Positions 33,691-43,341 are shown, numbered from the stretch's first letter. The stretch is 64,000 bases of DNA from Achromobacter agilis (GCF_900496965.1 NZ_UFQB01000006.1:186001-250000), one strand, 5' to 3'. Numbers and translations: made by a program. The notes: generated by a model from the letters alone, not told the origin.

Positions 33691-36356
33691 TGGAGGTGCT
33701 TCTTCAAGCGGTAGAGGGCATCCAGCGCTTCGCGCGGGGTGAGGCTGTCGGGGTCGATGCTGCCAAGTTCTTCGCGCAGGGCGTCCAGCGCCTCGAAGGC
33801 GTCGGAGCGTTCGGCGGCGGCATCCGCCTGGGCATCGGCCTCGGCCGCTGCCGAGAACAGACCGAGCTGCGGGGTGGGCGCGCCCTGGGCTTCCAGACGC
33901 TCCAGTTCGCGCGAGGCCTGGCGGATCACGGCGGCGGGAACGCCGGCGCGCTGGGCCACCTGGATACCGTAGCTGCGGCTGGCGGGGCCTTCGCGCACTT
34001 CATGCAGGAACACGATGCCGCCCGCGGATTCGGCGGCGGCCAGGTGTACGTTGGCGGCGGCCGGCTGCTCGGCGGGCAGGCGGGTCAGTTCGAAGTAGTG
34101 CGTCGCGAACAGCGTCAGCGCGCGGTTGTGCGACAGCAGGCGGCAGGCGATGGCCCAGGCCAGCGCCAGGCCGTCATAGGTCGACGTGCCGCGGCCGATC
34201 TCGTCCATCAGCACCAGGCTGTTGGGCGTGCTGGCCGACAGGATGGCGGCGGCCTCGGTCATTTCCATCATGAACGTCGAACGCCCGCCGGCCAGATCGT
34301 CGGCCGCGCCGATGCGGGTGAAGATGCGGTCGATCTTGCCGATGCGCGCGCGCGCCGCGGGCACGAAGCTGCCGATGCGCGCCAGCAGCACGATGAGAGC
34401 CACCTGGCGCATGTAGGTCGATTTACCGCCCATGTTCGGGCCGGTGATCAGCAGCATGCGGCGGGCGGGCTCCAGGCGGCAGCCATTGGGCGTGAAGCGT
34501 TCGATCGCGTGCTCGACCACGGGATGGCGGCCGGCGTCGATGTCGATGTCGGCCTGTTCGGACAGCTCGGGCGCGATCCAGTCATGGCGGCGCGCATGGT
34601 CGGCCAGGGCGGCCAGCGCGTCCAGCTCGGCGAGCGCGGCGGCGCAGTCCGACAGCGGGCGCACGTGCTCGGCCAGCACGTCCAGCAGCTGTTCGAACAG
34701 CCATTTTTCGCGGGCGAGCGAACGGTCCTGCGCGGACAGCACCTTGTCTTCCCAGGTCTTGAGTTCGGGCGTGATGTAGCGCTCGGCGTTCTTCAGCGTC
34801 TGGCGGCGGCGGTAGTCTTCCGGCACCTTCGCCGTCTGGCCCTTGGTGACTTCGATATAGAAGCCATGCACGCGGTTGAACTCCACGCGCAGGTTGCTGA
34901 TGCCGGTGCGCTCGCGTTCGCGGGCTTCGAGTTGCACCAGGAAGTCGCCGCCGTCGGCGGCGAGCGCGCGCAATTCGTCCAGTTCAGCATCGAAGCCCGC
35001 GGCCAGCACGCCGCCGTCGCGGATGGCGACGGCAGGTTCGGCCGCGATGGCGCGCACCAGCAGCGCGGCCAGCGCCGGATCGACGGACAGGTGCGAGACC
35101 AGTTCGCCCAGCCTGGGCGAGTCGGCCATCGGTTCGACCTGGTCGCGCAGCGCGGGCAGGGCCTGGAGCGCGTCGCGCAGGCTGGCGAGTTCGCGCGGGC
35201 GCACCGAGCGCAGCGCCAGGCGCGTGGCGATGCGTTCGATGTCCGGGAAGGCGTTCAGCGCGCCGCGCAGGGATTCCAGCAGGCCGGCCGAGCCGAAGCC
35301 GGCCGCGCCGAAGGTCTGCTCGACGTCCATGCGGCCGGCCAACAGCGCGGAGATGGCTTGCTGACGGGCCTGCGCCTGCTCGTTCTCGCGCAGCGGATGG
35401 TGCAGCCAGCGGCGCAGCAGCCGGCTGCCCATCGGGGTGCGGCAGCCGTCCAGCAGCGAGAACAGCGTCGGCGAGTCTTCGCCGGACAGCGTCTGCGTCA
35501 GTTCCAGGTTGCGTCGCGTGACCGGGTCCAGCAGCACATACTGGCCGGGGCGCTCCGCGGACAGGCTCTGCACATGGGCCAGGGCCTGCGACTGGGTGCG
35601 GGCCGCGTAGCGCAGCAGGGCGCCCGCGGCGCAGACGCCGGCCGGCATGTCTTCGACATCGAAGCCCGCCAGTGTGTCGGTTTTGAAATGCGCCAGCAGG
35701 TGGGCGCGCGCGCTGTCCGCTTCGAAGTGCCAGTCGGGCACGCGGGTCCGGGCGCTTTCGAACGGGAAATCGAATTCCGCGCTATCGGCGCAGATGACCT
35801 CGGCCGGCGCAACGCGGTGCAGTTCCGATTCCAGCTGGGCCGGCGCGCATTCGGTCACGCGGAACTCGCCGCTGGCGAGGTTCAGCCACGCCAGCCCGGC
35901 GCGCGGCGCGCGCGCGGAGCCGGTGATGAACGCGGCGGCGAGGGCCCGGTCGGCCTTGGCAGGCAGCAGCGCGTCGTCCGTCAGCGTGCCGGGCGTCACG
36001 ATGCGCACGATGCGGCGCTCGACGGGGCCCTTGGAGGCGGCCGGATCGCCGATCTGCTCGCAGATGGCGATGGACTCACCCATGGCGACCAGGCGGGCCA
36101 GGTATTGCTCCATGGCGTGCACGGGCAGCCCGGCCATGGGGATGGGAATGCCGTTGGACGACCCGCGCTTGGTGAGCGTCAGGTTGAGCAGGCGCGCGCC
36201 GCGTTCTGCGTCTTCGTAGAACATTTCATAGAAGTCGCCCATGCGGTAGAACAGCAGCAAAGGACCTGCCTCCGCCTTCAGGCGGAGGTATTGCTGCATC
36301 ATGGGAGTGTGGCCCGAAAGGGCGTCGGCGGCGGAGTGTGGCGTTGCTGAATTCAT
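33687..36356 (-). CDS. mutS: DNA mismatch repair protein MutS
   Basis: 889 residues from ATG 36356. The mismatch-binding motif [12 protein letters not shown] is near residue 43, followed by the connector, lever and clamp domains. The C-terminal ATPase has Walker [10 protein letters not shown] near residue 640, Walker [16 protein letters not shown] near 716 and [12 protein letters not shown] short C-terminal tail ([16 protein letters not shown]) is the tetramerisation/beta-clamp region. It recognises base mismatches and small loops after replication. First gene of the mutS-roxA unit, divergent from the epimerase gene. Confidence 0.98.
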   Translation of the reverse strand: MNSATPHSAADALSGHTPMMQQYLRLKAEAGPLLLFYRMGDFYEMFYEDAERGARLLNLTLTKRGSSNGIPIPMAGLPVHAMEQYLARLVAMGESIAICEQIGDPAASKGPVERRIVRIVTPGTLTDDALLPAKADRALAAAFITGSARAPRAGLAWLNLASGEFRVTECAPAQLESELHRVAPAEVICADSAEFDFPFESARTRVPDWHFEADSARAHLLAHFKTDTLAGFDVEDMPAGVCAAGALLRYAARTQSQALAHVQSLSAERPGQYVLLDPVTRRNLELTQTLSGEDSPTLFSLLDGCRTPMGSRLLRRWLHHPLRENEQAQARQQAISALLAGRMDVEQTFGAAGFGSAGLLESLRGALNAFPDIERIATRLALRSVRPRELASLRDALQALPALRDQVEPMADSPRLGELVSHLSVDPALAALLVRAIAAEPAVAIRDGGVLAAGFDAELDELRALAADGGDFLVQLEARERERTGISNLRVEFNRVHGFYIEVTKGQTAKVPEDYRRRQTLKNAERYITPELKTWEDKVLSAQDRSLAREKWLFEQLLDVLAEHVRPLSDCAAALAELDALAALADHARRHDWIAPELSEQADIDIDAGRHPVVEHAIERFTPNGCRLEPARRMLLITGPNMGGKSTYMRQVALIVLLARIGSFVPAARARIGKIDRIFTRIGAADDLAGGRSTFMMEMTEAAAILSASTPNSLVLMDEIGRGTSTYDGLALAWAIACRLLSHNRALTLFATHYFELTRLPAEQPAAANVHLAAAESAGGIVFLHEVREGPASRSYGIQVAQRAGVPAAVIRQASRELERLEAQGAPTPQLGLFSAAAEADAQADAAAERSDAFEALDALREELGSIDPDSLTPREALDALYRLKKHLQ

Positions 36357-36530
36357 GCCCGTGATTGTATCGGGCGGGCGAGCGGCTGCGGGCGCCGGTG
36401 GTTTTTTCGGGGCCGCGGCGCAGTCCGGAACCGCCCGCGGCACGATGCGCCCGGGAGGCTTGCAGCCGCTGGACGCCGGCGGCACAATCGCAGCGCGCGG
36501 CCCTGTTATTGCCGCCGGAGCCGTACAGAA

Positions 36531-37439
36531 ATGCAGGATTTCCCCGTACTCGCGGCGCTGGACGCCAGCGTGCGCGTCACCATCGCCAGCGGCGCGCACC
36601 AGGCCGAGTTCGCGCCGGATGGCGGCGGCCGCCTGACGCGCCTTTCCACGGGCGGGCACGATTGGATCGTGCCGCTGACCGCCACCGAATGGCCGGCGGC
36701 GAAGTGGCCGCGCGCGGGGGCCTATCCGCTTGCGCCCTATGCCAACCGCATCCGGGACGGTGTATTCACCTTCGACGGCGCCAGGCACGTGTTGGCGTCT
36801 TTGCCCGGCCGGCCGCATGCGATCCATGGCGCGGGCCTCTATCAGTCCTGGCGGGTGCGCGACCACGCCGAAGACCGCGTCGATCTGGTGCTGGAGCAGC
36901 CGGCCGGCGTGCTGGGCTGGCCCTGGGCGTTCGAATGCGTGCAGCGCTACCGGCTCGACGCGCGCGGCCTGAGCGTGGCCCTGGCCATCGTCAACCTGGG
37001 CCACGCGCCGATGCCCTTCGGCCTGGGGCTGCATCCGTACTTCACGGCGCAGCGGGTCACGCTGCACGCGCGGCGCCTGTGGCCCGCGGATGCGGACGGC
37101 ATGCCGGCAGGCAGCCAGACCGGGCATGTGCGCGAGCTGCGGCGGTCGGCCGAAGGCTGCGATACCTACCTATCGCAATGGGAAGGGCGCGCCACCCTGC
37201 ACTGGCCTGACGGACACCAGTTGGCGCTGCATGCCGACCCGGCTTTTGCGCACCTTGTGGTGTATACCGCTCCAGGCGCCGATTTCCTGTGCGTCGAGCC
37301 GGTGACCAATGTGGCGGACGCCTTTAATCTGGCAGCGGGCGGCGACACGCGGACCGGCATGCGGGTACTGGAGCCCGGCGCGCGTTTCAGCGCGACCGCC
37401 TTGCTGGGCTTGGCCGTGCCCCGCGCGGCGCGCGGCTGA
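36531..37439 (+). CDS. Aldose 1-epimerase (mutarotase) family
   Basis: 302 residues. Family features: [19 protein letters not shown] (substrate-binding N and R), [14 protein letters not shown] with the conserved histidine, GLHPYF with the catalytic histidine, and [15 protein letters not shown] with the catalytic glutamate. Interconverts alpha and beta anomers of a hexose; substrate not assigned. Divergent from mutS with 174 bases between. Confidence 0.92.
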   Translation: MQDFPVLAALDASVRVTIASGAHQAEFAPDGGGRLTRLSTGGHDWIVPLTATEWPAAKWPRAGAYPLAPYANRIRDGVFTFDGARHVLASLPGRPHAIHGAGLYQSWRVRDHAEDRVDLVLEQPAGVLGWPWAFECVQRYRLDARGLSVALAIVNLGHAPMPFGLGLHPYFTAQRVTLHARRLWPADADGMPAGSQTGHVRELRRSAEGCDTYLSQWEGRATLHWPDGHQLALHADPAFAHLVVYTAPGADFLCVEPVTNVADAFNLAAGGDTRTGMRVLEPGARFSATALLGLAVPRAARG

Positions 37440-37526
37440 GCGGCGGGGCAAGGACGCATGCAGTGCTTTGAAAGCGCCGCCGCCTGCGGCGATAATCCGG
37501 GCAATCCAAGTCTAGGGAGTCGTTAC

Positions 37527-37883
37527 GTGAAAAAGCTCAGCACCGAACAATTGCAGGCCGCTGCCGAGACGCTGCGCCGGGTGCAGGCAAGGATGGCCCG
37601 GGCCGGCAACCTGCCGCTTGGGCCCACTATCTACGCCTGCGCCAAGGGATTCCGCCGCAACGTGCCCGACTACGTCTGGTCGTGGCTGTCTGGCCTGCTG
37701 GCGCCGCACAAGAGCCTGTCCGCCTGGATGGATGCCCACCAGCCGGGCTGGCGTGATGGCAAGACGCCGGCCGCCGCGGTCTACGCGCGCAGCGAGAACG
37801 GCTGGTTCGAATGGCTGATCGCCGAACTGGAAATCGAGATCAAGGACCCCCACGCCCGCGCCAGGCGCGAAGGGCAGGGCTAG
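37527..37883 (+). CDS. Conserved hypothetical protein (118 residues)
   Basis: Start GTG 37527, selected because AGGGAG lies seven bases upstream and the product then begins MKKLSTEQLQAAAETLRRVQ. It is rich in aromatic residues (VPDYVWSWLSGLLAPHKSLSAWMDAHQPGW; NGWFEWLIAELEIEI) and has no signal or membrane segment. No recognised domain. Convergent with the 85-residue membrane protein, with 14 bases between the stops. Confidence 0.6.
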   Translation: MKKLSTEQLQAAAETLRRVQARMARAGNLPLGPTIYACAKGFRRNVPDYVWSWLSGLLAPHKSLSAWMDAHQPGWRDGKTPAAAVYARSENGWFEWLIAELEIEIKDPHARARREGQG

Positions 37884-37897
37884 GCAGGAAGCCGCGC

Positions 37898-38155
37898 TCA
37901 GGCGCGCTCGGCGCCCGAGCGGCGCAACAGGTGGAACAGCAGTTCCAGCGTGGCGGCCGCGAGCAGGGCTGCCAGCACCGACCCCAGCACCATCGTGTCC
38001 CACATGCGGGGAGGCCCCACGCGGAATTGGATCGTGTCGAAAACCAGGCCCGCGGTGATTCCCGCGACGGCGGCGGCCTTCCAGCCTTGCAGCGGGGCGA
38101 GCCTGAGCATCAGCAGGGTGAAGGCCACCATTGCCCACAGAATGGGTTCAAGCAT
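37898..38155 (-). CDS. Small membrane protein (85 residues)
   Basis: About three membrane segments (ILWAMVAFTLLMLRL; AAVAGITAGLVFDTIQF; MVLGSVLAALLAAATLELLFHLL) and a short charged tail. No recognised family. Confidence 0.6.
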   Translation of the reverse strand: MLEPILWAMVAFTLLMLRLAPLQGWKAAAVAGITAGLVFDTIQFRVGPPRMWDTMVLGSVLAALLAAATLELLFHLLRRSGAERA

Positions 38156-38285
38156 CTGGCCGAAAAGGTGATCAAGCAGAGGAAACTCCCTATGGCGTTG
38201 CGCGCAGACGAGTTTTTACTGCTTTCTTTCCGCAATTGCGAGATGCCCCGCCCATGCCGGGCGGGGCGCCGCCGCAGGCCTGGGG

Positions 38286-39299
38286 CTAGAACCCCTCCAG
38301 CACCACCTTGCCCCGCGCTTTGCCGCTTTCGATGAACGCGTGGGCGCGGCGCAGGTTTTCCGCATTGATCTTGCCGTAGTGTTCGCCCAGCGTTGTGCGC
38401 AGCGTACCGTTGTCGATCAGCCGGGCCGCCTGGTTCAGCAGCTCGTGCTGGGCGATGAGGTCGGGCGTATCGTGCAGGGGCCGGGCGAACATGAACTCCC
38501 AATACAGCGACGCCGACTTGGCTTTGAGCAGCCGCACGTCGATGGCGGCGGGATCGTCGATCAGGGCGACCCTGCCTTGCGGCGCGATCGCTTCGGCGAT
38601 CTGCGGGAAGTGCTGGTCGGTGTGGGTCAGCGCGGCGATGTCGCTGACATGATCGAAGCCGATGCGCTTGAGTTCCTCGGTCAAGGGCTGGGTGTGATCG
38701 ATGACGTGGTGCGCGCCCAGCTCGCGGACCCAGGCCTGCGTCTGCGGCCGGGACGCGGTGCCGATCACCGTCAGGCCCGTCAGTTGGCGGGCCAGTTGCA
38801 CCAGAATCGATCCCACGCCGCCGGCGGCGCCGATGACGAGCAGGCTGCGCTGGCTGGGGGCGCGGTTGTCCAGCACGCGCAGCCTGTCGAACAGCAATTC
38901 CCATGCGGTGATGGTGGTCAGCGGCAGCGCGGCGGCCTGAGCGAAGTCTAGGCTGGCCGGCATCGCGCCCACGATGCGCTCGTCCACGGCGTGCAGTTCG
39001 CTATTGGCGCCGGGGCGGGTCAGCGCGCCCGCGTACCAGACCCGGTCGCCGGGCTTGAACAGGCTGGTTTTGGCGCCGACGGCCCGCACAACGCCGGCGG
39101 CGTCCCAGCCGATGATCTCCGGCTGGCCGTCCTTGGGCTTGCGGTTGGCGCGGATCTTCACGTCCACCGGGTTGACGGAGATGGCGCGGACCTCTACCAG
39201 CAGGTCGCGGTCGCCGGGAACGGGATCGGCGGCGGTAATGTCTTGCAGAGCCTCCGGGTGATCGGCGGGCAGGTTCTTGAAGTAGGCGATGGCTTTCAT
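38286..39299 (-). CDS. Zinc-independent NADPH:quinone oxidoreductase-like (MDR family)
   Basis: 337 residues from ATG 39299. MDR fold: SVNPVDVKIRANRKP in the N-terminal catalytic domain, ITAWELLFDRLRV, then the NADPH-binding motif LVIGAAGGVGSILVQLARQL. It lacks the structural-zinc cysteines, as in quinone oxidoreductases (ZADH family). It reduces quinones or enones using NADPH. Downstream of the SDR gene by 20 bases on the same strand, so they are probably co-transcribed. Confidence 0.92.
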   Translation of the reverse strand: MKAIAYFKNLPADHPEALQDITAADPVPGDRDLLVEVRAISVNPVDVKIRANRKPKDGQPEIIGWDAAGVVRAVGAKTSLFKPGDRVWYAGALTRPGANSELHAVDERIVGAMPASLDFAQAAALPLTTITAWELLFDRLRVLDNRAPSQRSLLVIGAAGGVGSILVQLARQLTGLTVIGTASRPQTQAWVRELGAHHVIDHTQPLTEELKRIGFDHVSDIAALTHTDQHFPQIAEAIAPQGRVALIDDPAAIDVRLLKAKSASLYWEFMFARPLHDTPDLIAQHELLNQAARLIDNGTLRTTLGEHYGKINAENLRRAHAFIESGKARGKVVLEGF

Positions 39300-39319
39300 G
39301 GAGGGCACTCGGGCTAGGG

Positions 39320-40114
39320 TCAAAGGATGGAGCGGACGACGCCGCCGTCCACGCGCAACGCGGCGCCGTTGGTGGCGGAGGCCTGGGTCGAGCTGGCATA
39401 GACGACCATGTTGGCCACTTCTTCCACCGTGGCCAGGCGGCGCAGCAGCGACGTCGGGCGGTGCTGGGCGATGAAGTCGCGTTCCATGTCGTCCTGCGTG
39501 ACGCCTTGCTCCTTGGCCATTTCGGCGAAGAAGTCCGCCACGCCTTCGGAGCGCGTGGGGCCGGGCAGCACGGCGTTGACCGTGACGCCCGTGCCCGCGG
39601 TCAGTTCGGCCAGCCCGCGCGACACGCCCAGCATCGCCGTCTTGCTGACGCCGTAGTGGATCATTTCGGCGGGAATCTGCACCGCCGATTCGCTGGAGAT
39701 GAAGACGATGCGGCCCCAGCCGGCGGCCAGCATGCGGGGCAGGTAGTAGCGCGACAGCCGCACGCCGCTCATGAGGTTCACGTCCAGCATGTACTGCCAG
39801 TCGTCGTCGGTGATTTCCGTGAAGGACTTGGGCGCGAAGTAGCCGGCATTGTTGATCAGGATGTCCACGTCGGGATGCGCGGCCGAGATCGAGGCCGCGC
39901 CGTTGGCCGTGGCCAGGTCGGCCTGGACGGTGCTGATTTGCGCGGAGGGAAGCTGCCTGGCGATGGTTTCGGCGGCCTGCGCTAGCTTGGTGGCGTTGCG
40001 GCCATGCAGCACGACCTGCGCGCCCGCCTGGGCCAGGCCGAAGGCAATCGCCAGCCCGATGCCGCCGGACGATCCGGTGACCAGGGCTTTCTTGCCGTTG
40101 AGTTCGATGTTCAT
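39320..40114 (-). CDS. Short-chain dehydrogenase/reductase
   Basis: 264 residues with the classical SDR motifs: GSSGGIGLA (cofactor), NNAG in DILINNAGYFAP, the serine in FISSESAVQIP and Y-x-x-x-K in HYGVSKTAM; the C-terminal RVDGGVVRSIL completes the fold. NAD(P)-dependent oxidoreductase with unknown substrate. AAGGAG precedes the start. It is divergent from the LysR gene at 40227, with an operator-like repeat between. Confidence 0.93.
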   Translation of the reverse strand: MNIELNGKKALVTGSSGGIGLAIAFGLAQAGAQVVLHGRNATKLAQAAETIARQLPSAQISTVQADLATANGAASISAAHPDVDILINNAGYFAPKSFTEITDDDWQYMLDVNLMSGVRLSRYYLPRMLAAGWGRIVFISSESAVQIPAEMIHYGVSKTAMLGVSRGLAELTAGTGVTVNAVLPGPTRSEGVADFFAEMAKEQGVTQDDMERDFIAQHRPTSLLRRLATVEEVANMVVYASSTQASATNGAALRVDGGVVRSIL

Positions 40115-40195
40115 GCGGTGACTCCTTGCTTGTCGGGAACAGAAGCATGATTACCCAGTCCGCGGCGATGAAAAACGGGCTAGCATCGCAGTCAG

Positions 40196-40214
40196 TTTCA
40201 AACATTCGTTGAAA
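40196..40214. promoter_or_regulatory. LysR-type operator candidate
   Basis: TTTCAA-ACATTCG-TTGAAA, a perfect 6-bp inverted repeat with a 7-base spacer, located 12 bases before the LysR start and 81 bases before the divergent SDR start. This fits autorepression plus control of the SDR/oxidoreductase pair. Confidence 0.55.
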
Positions 40215-40226
40215 ATGAGACCAGGC

Positions 40227-41132
40227 ATGGTGCGGTTCGAGGACCTCAAGATCTTTCTGGCCGCGGCGGACCAGGGCAGTTTCTCGGCCGCGGCGCGCGA
40301 ACTGGACCTGACGCCGGCGGCGGCCAGCGCCGCGCTCAAGCGCCTGGAGCAGGCCCTGGAGGCGCGGCTGTTCGTGCGCTCCACGCGCAGCCTGAGGCTG
40401 ACGGGCGACGGTGAACGCTACCTCGAGTACGCCCGTTCGGCCATTTCGACGCTGGAAGCCGGCAAGAACGCCGTGGCGCGCAGCAAGACGGAGATCTCGG
40501 GCGCTCTTTCCGTGTCGATCCCGTCGGACCTGGGCCGGCACGTGCTGCTGCCCTGGCTCGACGAGTTCCAGCAGCGGCATCCCCGCGTCAGTTTCCAGGT
40601 GCGCATCAGCGACCGCCTGGCCGATCTGTACCGTCAGCCGGTCGACTTGGCGGTGCGCTACGGCAAGCCCAGCGACTCGGGGCTGGTCGCCCTGCCGCTG
40701 TCCGAGCACAACCGCCGCGTGGTCTGCGCCTCGCCCGCCTATTTTGCGCGCCACGGCATGCCGCAGGCGCCGGCGGACTTGCGCCGCCACAACTGCCTGT
40801 CGTTCGTGCTGGGTGAAACGCTGCATGACCGCTGGAGCTTCCTGCGCCCCGACGGCTCCACCCTGACAGTGCCGGTCAAGGGCGATCGCGTGGGAGATGA
40901 CGGCGAGCTCGTGCGCCGATGGGCGCTGGCGGGCCACGGCGTGGCCTACAAATCGCGCTATGACGTGCTGTCGGATCTGCGCGCGGGGCGGCTCGTCGAG
41001 GCTTTGGCCGACTACACCAGCGAACCGTCGCCGCTGTACCTGCTTTGCGTGCACCGCATGCTGCTGTCGCCGGCCGTCCGGCGCCTGCGCGAATTCCTGC
41101 AGGAACGCTTCAGGCAGTTCGAGGCGGGCTAG
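40227..41132 (+). CDS. LysR-family regulator
   Basis: 301 residues from ATG 40227. HTH: MVRFEDLKIFLAAADQGSFSAAARELDLTPAAASAALKRLE. The effector domain starts near GALSVSIPSDLGRHVLLPWLDEF, a type associated with SDR and quinone oxidoreductase control. Divergent from the SDR/MDR pair. Confidence 0.93.
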   Translation: MVRFEDLKIFLAAADQGSFSAAARELDLTPAAASAALKRLEQALEARLFVRSTRSLRLTGDGERYLEYARSAISTLEAGKNAVARSKTEISGALSVSIPSDLGRHVLLPWLDEFQQRHPRVSFQVRISDRLADLYRQPVDLAVRYGKPSDSGLVALPLSEHNRRVVCASPAYFARHGMPQAPADLRRHNCLSFVLGETLHDRWSFLRPDGSTLTVPVKGDRVGDDGELVRRWALAGHGVAYKSRYDVLSDLRAGRLVEALADYTSEPSPLYLLCVHRMLLSPAVRRLREFLQERFRQFEAG

Positions 41133-41161
41133 CGCCGCCACCCGACGGCACGCGGTACGGC

Positions 41162-41668
41162 TCAATGGTGCGCATGGCTGGCCCGGTTGGCCGCGCGGGT
41201 GCGGGCCGCTTTCTTGGCGGCTGCCGACCGGCCGGCGGCGCCCTTGGTCGCGGCGCCTTTACGGGCCGCGGCCGAACGGGCTGCCGCGCTGCGCTTGGCG
41301 GCGGCGGTGCTGGCCTGCCGGGACAGCGCCGAACGCGACGCGGGCTTCGTGCCCTCACGTTTCAGCGCGGTCGTGGTGGACCGGGCGCGGGTGGCGGATT
41401 TGGCATGGCCATCGCTGGCCGCCCGGCTGTCTTGCGCGGCTTTGCGCTTCGTGGCGGTGCTCGCCTTCTTGGGGGCGGGCAGCTTGACGCCGGCGCGGCG
41501 GGCCTTGGACAGGCCGATCGCGATGGCCTGTTTGGTGGATCGGACGCCGTGCTTGCCTTCGCGCACGTGTTCGATTTCCTCGCGGATGAACTCTCCCGCC
41601 TGTGTGGACGCGGATTTGCCCTGACGTTTGTCGCGCGCCGCTCGTTCCAGGGTTTTTCGTTCAGGCAT
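41162..41668 (-). CDS. DUF6496-type Lys/Ala-rich, histone-H1-like protein
   Basis: 168 residues from ATG 41668, with GGAGG upstream. A conserved N-terminal part (STQAGEFIREEIEHVREGKHG, then RSTKQAIAIGLSKARRAGV) matches the DUF6496 type, followed by a long low-complexity Lys/Arg/Ala/Ser tail like eukaryotic H1 and bacterial histone-like proteins, ending HAHH. Probably binds DNA or RNA non-specifically. Divergent from dodecin. Confidence 0.75.
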   Translation of the reverse strand: MPERKTLERAARDKRQGKSASTQAGEFIREEIEHVREGKHGVRSTKQAIAIGLSKARRAGVKLPAPKKASTATKRKAAQDSRAASDGHAKSATRARSTTTALKREGTKPASRSALSRQASTAAAKRSAAARSAAARKGAATKGAAGRSAAAKKAARTRAANRASHAHH

Positions 41669-41858
41669 GGCGATACCTCCTTGCTTGCGTTGCGGAAACC
41701 CGCTCCGCCTGCGCCGAGTCCGGCGCGACGGAACTCGTAACACCACTCTAGCGCCGTGGGCGTATGCTGTGTGTTCGAATGGATTGCCGGTCGTAAGCGC
41801 CGGAACATCGCCGCCAGGCCGACGATTCACGACTCACCCCCCTTCGCGGAGACGAGCT

Positions 41859-42074
41859 ATGTCGAATCATGTCTACAAGCAAATCGATTTGGTGGGTTCA
41901 TCCACCAAGTCCACCGATGACGCCATCTCTCAAGCCATCGAGCGCGCATCCGAGACGCTGCGCAATCTGGATTGGTTCGAGGTCACCGAGGTGCGTGGCC
42001 ACATCAAGGACGGCAAGGTGGCGTACTGGCAGGTCGGCTTGAAGATCGGCATGCGCCTGGAGGGGAACAGCTGA
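41859..42074 (+). CDS. Dodecin family flavin-binding protein
   Basis: 71 residues: MSNHVYKQIDLVGSSTKSTDDAISQAIERASETLRNLDWFEVTEVRGHIKDG covers the beta-alpha-beta-beta dodecin fold; the tryptophan in LDWFEV and the glutamine in YWQVGL are the flavin-stacking and ring-contact residues. Dodecins assemble as 12-mers and store or sequester FMN/riboflavin. Length is complete. Confidence 0.92.
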   Translation: MSNHVYKQIDLVGSSTKSTDDAISQAIERASETLRNLDWFEVTEVRGHIKDGKVAYWQVGLKIGMRLEGNS

Positions 42075-42084
42075 GTCCGCGCCG

Positions 42085-42670
42085 CTGCTTCTTTCTTGCG
42101 CATGCCTTCCAAGTGATTGTCGGATAAGGGCTTTTCCGGCTTGTTAGCGGACTGTTCATAGGCTTGTCCACATTCAGTGGGGACAAGCGGGGCGTGGTCT
42201 TGGCGCGCGCTTGGCCGCTCCGCCGGCAGGCGGGCGAACAGGCGGTGTTGCGCGTTTCTTGCCCGACAGTTCCAAGTCATTGGCCCGTAAGGCTTTTTGC
42301 AGGCTGCCCGCAGGCTGTCCTCAGGCTTATCCACATTTCCCGGGGACAACCGGCCTGCCGCGCAACGGCGTTTGAGCCTTTCTTGACCACCCCTTGCAGG
42401 CCATTGATCTGCAAGGGGAATCCCGACCTGCCCTCATACTGTCCTCATGCTTTTCCACAGAACGCGGGGACAAATCCACATGGGCGGCGGGCGCGCCCCC
42501 AATGCGCCTGCGCGGCCGGGGTTTTAGTGGATAAGTGCGCCAAAAGTCATCCAAAAGCAGGATTGCGCATTTTTTGACCGGCCCTTGCAAGTGCTTGCTG
42601 CGACAGGGGATTTTGGGTCTGCCCCAAGGCTGTCCTCAAGCTTCTCCACAGTTGGCGGGGATAAGTGGCC
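42085..42670. repeat. Four diverged copies of a DnaA-box-bearing repeat, about 85 bp each
   Basis: Four copies share CTGTCCTCANGCTT, a 9-mer TTNTCCACA and a following CGGGGAYAA. The 9-mers are TTGTCCACA (42164-42172), TTATCCACA (42328-42336, exact DnaA-box consensus), TTTTCCACA (42451-42459) and TTCTCCACA (42642-42650). A reverse AGTGGATAA at 42526-42534 is a one-mismatch box. Each copy forms an inverted repeat with the downstream GGGGAYAA (copy 1: CTTGTCC with GGACAAG). No gene is supportable here. Could be a DnaA-titration site, a dispersed intergenic repeat family or a structured RNA. Confidence 0.75.
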
Positions 42671-42750
42671 CCGCGCCATCGGCGCGGGGCCACGGTCGGA
42701 TCTTGGATCGCGCGGTGTCCGACGCCTGTGCAGTCTCCGACATCTCGGCA

Positions 42751-42841
42751 GTGTCTGACACCCTTACGAGACGCTTACCCAAGCTGAAGCCAGTGCTTCC
42801 GGGTGTCTGACACCAGCATCGTTCCCGGGGTGTCTGACACC
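42751..42841. repeat. GTGTCWGACAC palindromic repeats, first block
   Basis: GTGTCTGACACCCTTACGAG starts at 42751; further GGTGTCTGACACC at 42802-42814 and 42829-42841. The segment 42751-42814 recurs almost unchanged at 43342-43406 and as the core of the tandem array at 59.1-59.6 kb. Confidence 0.85.
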
Positions 42842-42903
42842 AAGTCTGGTTCCTGGCCCGCCAGCCACGTCGGGTGCCTGGGATGCGCGGGTCCACGATT
42901 GCG

Positions 42904-42925
42904 GTCCGGAGCCTTCGCTCCGGAC
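42904..42925. repeat. 9-bp GC hairpin with CTTC loop
   Basis: GTCCGGAGC (42904-42912) and GCTCCGGAC (42917-42925) are perfect complements with a CTTC loop and no T run. Part of the repeat-rich gene-free stretch 42075-43655. Confidence 0.6.
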
Positions 42926-43165
42926 TTCCCCTGCGTCATCCTCGTCCGCCTTCGGCTCCCTTCGGATTCCCTCGGGCTTATCGACGCCCCGCGCATCTCA
43001 GGCCCTCGCCGCGTCCGGCTCGGGCGGCGTGATTCCTCGGCCGCCGGGGCGGTTGGTGTGCTTGGGTTTTAGCCAGCGGCGGTTTGGCCGCGGACGATCT
43101 CGCGTCGCCCGCCCCAGGCCGGCCGCGCGGGCGGCCTTTTGGGGCTTACGCGGTTGCTTACGGTC

Positions 43166-43259
43166 GAGGTTGCTGTTGAGGTTGCTGTTGCTGTTGAGGT
43201 TGCTGTTGCTGTTGCTGTTGAGGTTGCTGTTGCTGTTGCTGTTGCTGCGGTTGCGGTTG
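43166..43259. repeat. Imperfect hexanucleotide array, ladder of GAGGTT(GCTGTT)n
   Basis: Reads GAGGTT followed by GCTGTT once, then twice, then three times, then GAGGTT with three GCTGTT plus the variant GCTGCG, before decaying into GTTGCG. On the minus strand it encodes poly-Gln in one frame or Asn/Ser in another. The flanking minus-strand frame (43300 down to 43158) gives a protein-like lead-in EEPIVSSLAQAQ, but no full gene is supportable. Confidence 0.8.
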
Positions 43260-43341
43260 TGCCTGTGCCTGCGCCAGGCTCGAAACGATCGGTTCTTCAC
43301 GCGCGGCCGTTTCGGCCTTGATGATGCCCTGAATCGAGCAA

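Noticed and set aside
33690-36350. 886-codon open reading on the plus strand across mutS
   Set aside because: It is antisense to a full-length mutS with all motifs. High GC removes stop codons on the opposite strand; its composition (long Arg/Gln/Gly/Ala runs) is not protein-like.
38215-38285. Terminator after the quinone oxidoreductase gene
   Set aside because: GCCCCGCCC/GGGCGGGGC hairpin is present but there is no T run on the minus strand.
38286-41165. Apparent 959-residue fusion of LysR-antisense, SDR-region and quinone oxidoreductase
   Set aside because: Only its C-terminal 337 codons from ATG 39299 encode a real protein; the rest is out of frame with the SDR and antisense to LysR.
42085-42670. 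Chromosomal replication origin (oriC)
   Set aside because: DnaA-like boxes are present, but no dnaA, dnaN, gidA/mnmG, rpmH or AT-rich unwinding region is near. Reported only as a DnaA-box-like repeat.
42998-43300. Asn/Ser-rich or Gln-rich protein over the hexanucleotide array
   Set aside because: Both frames depend on the simple repeat itself; no start with a ribosome binding site and no recognisable domain. Kept as a repeat.
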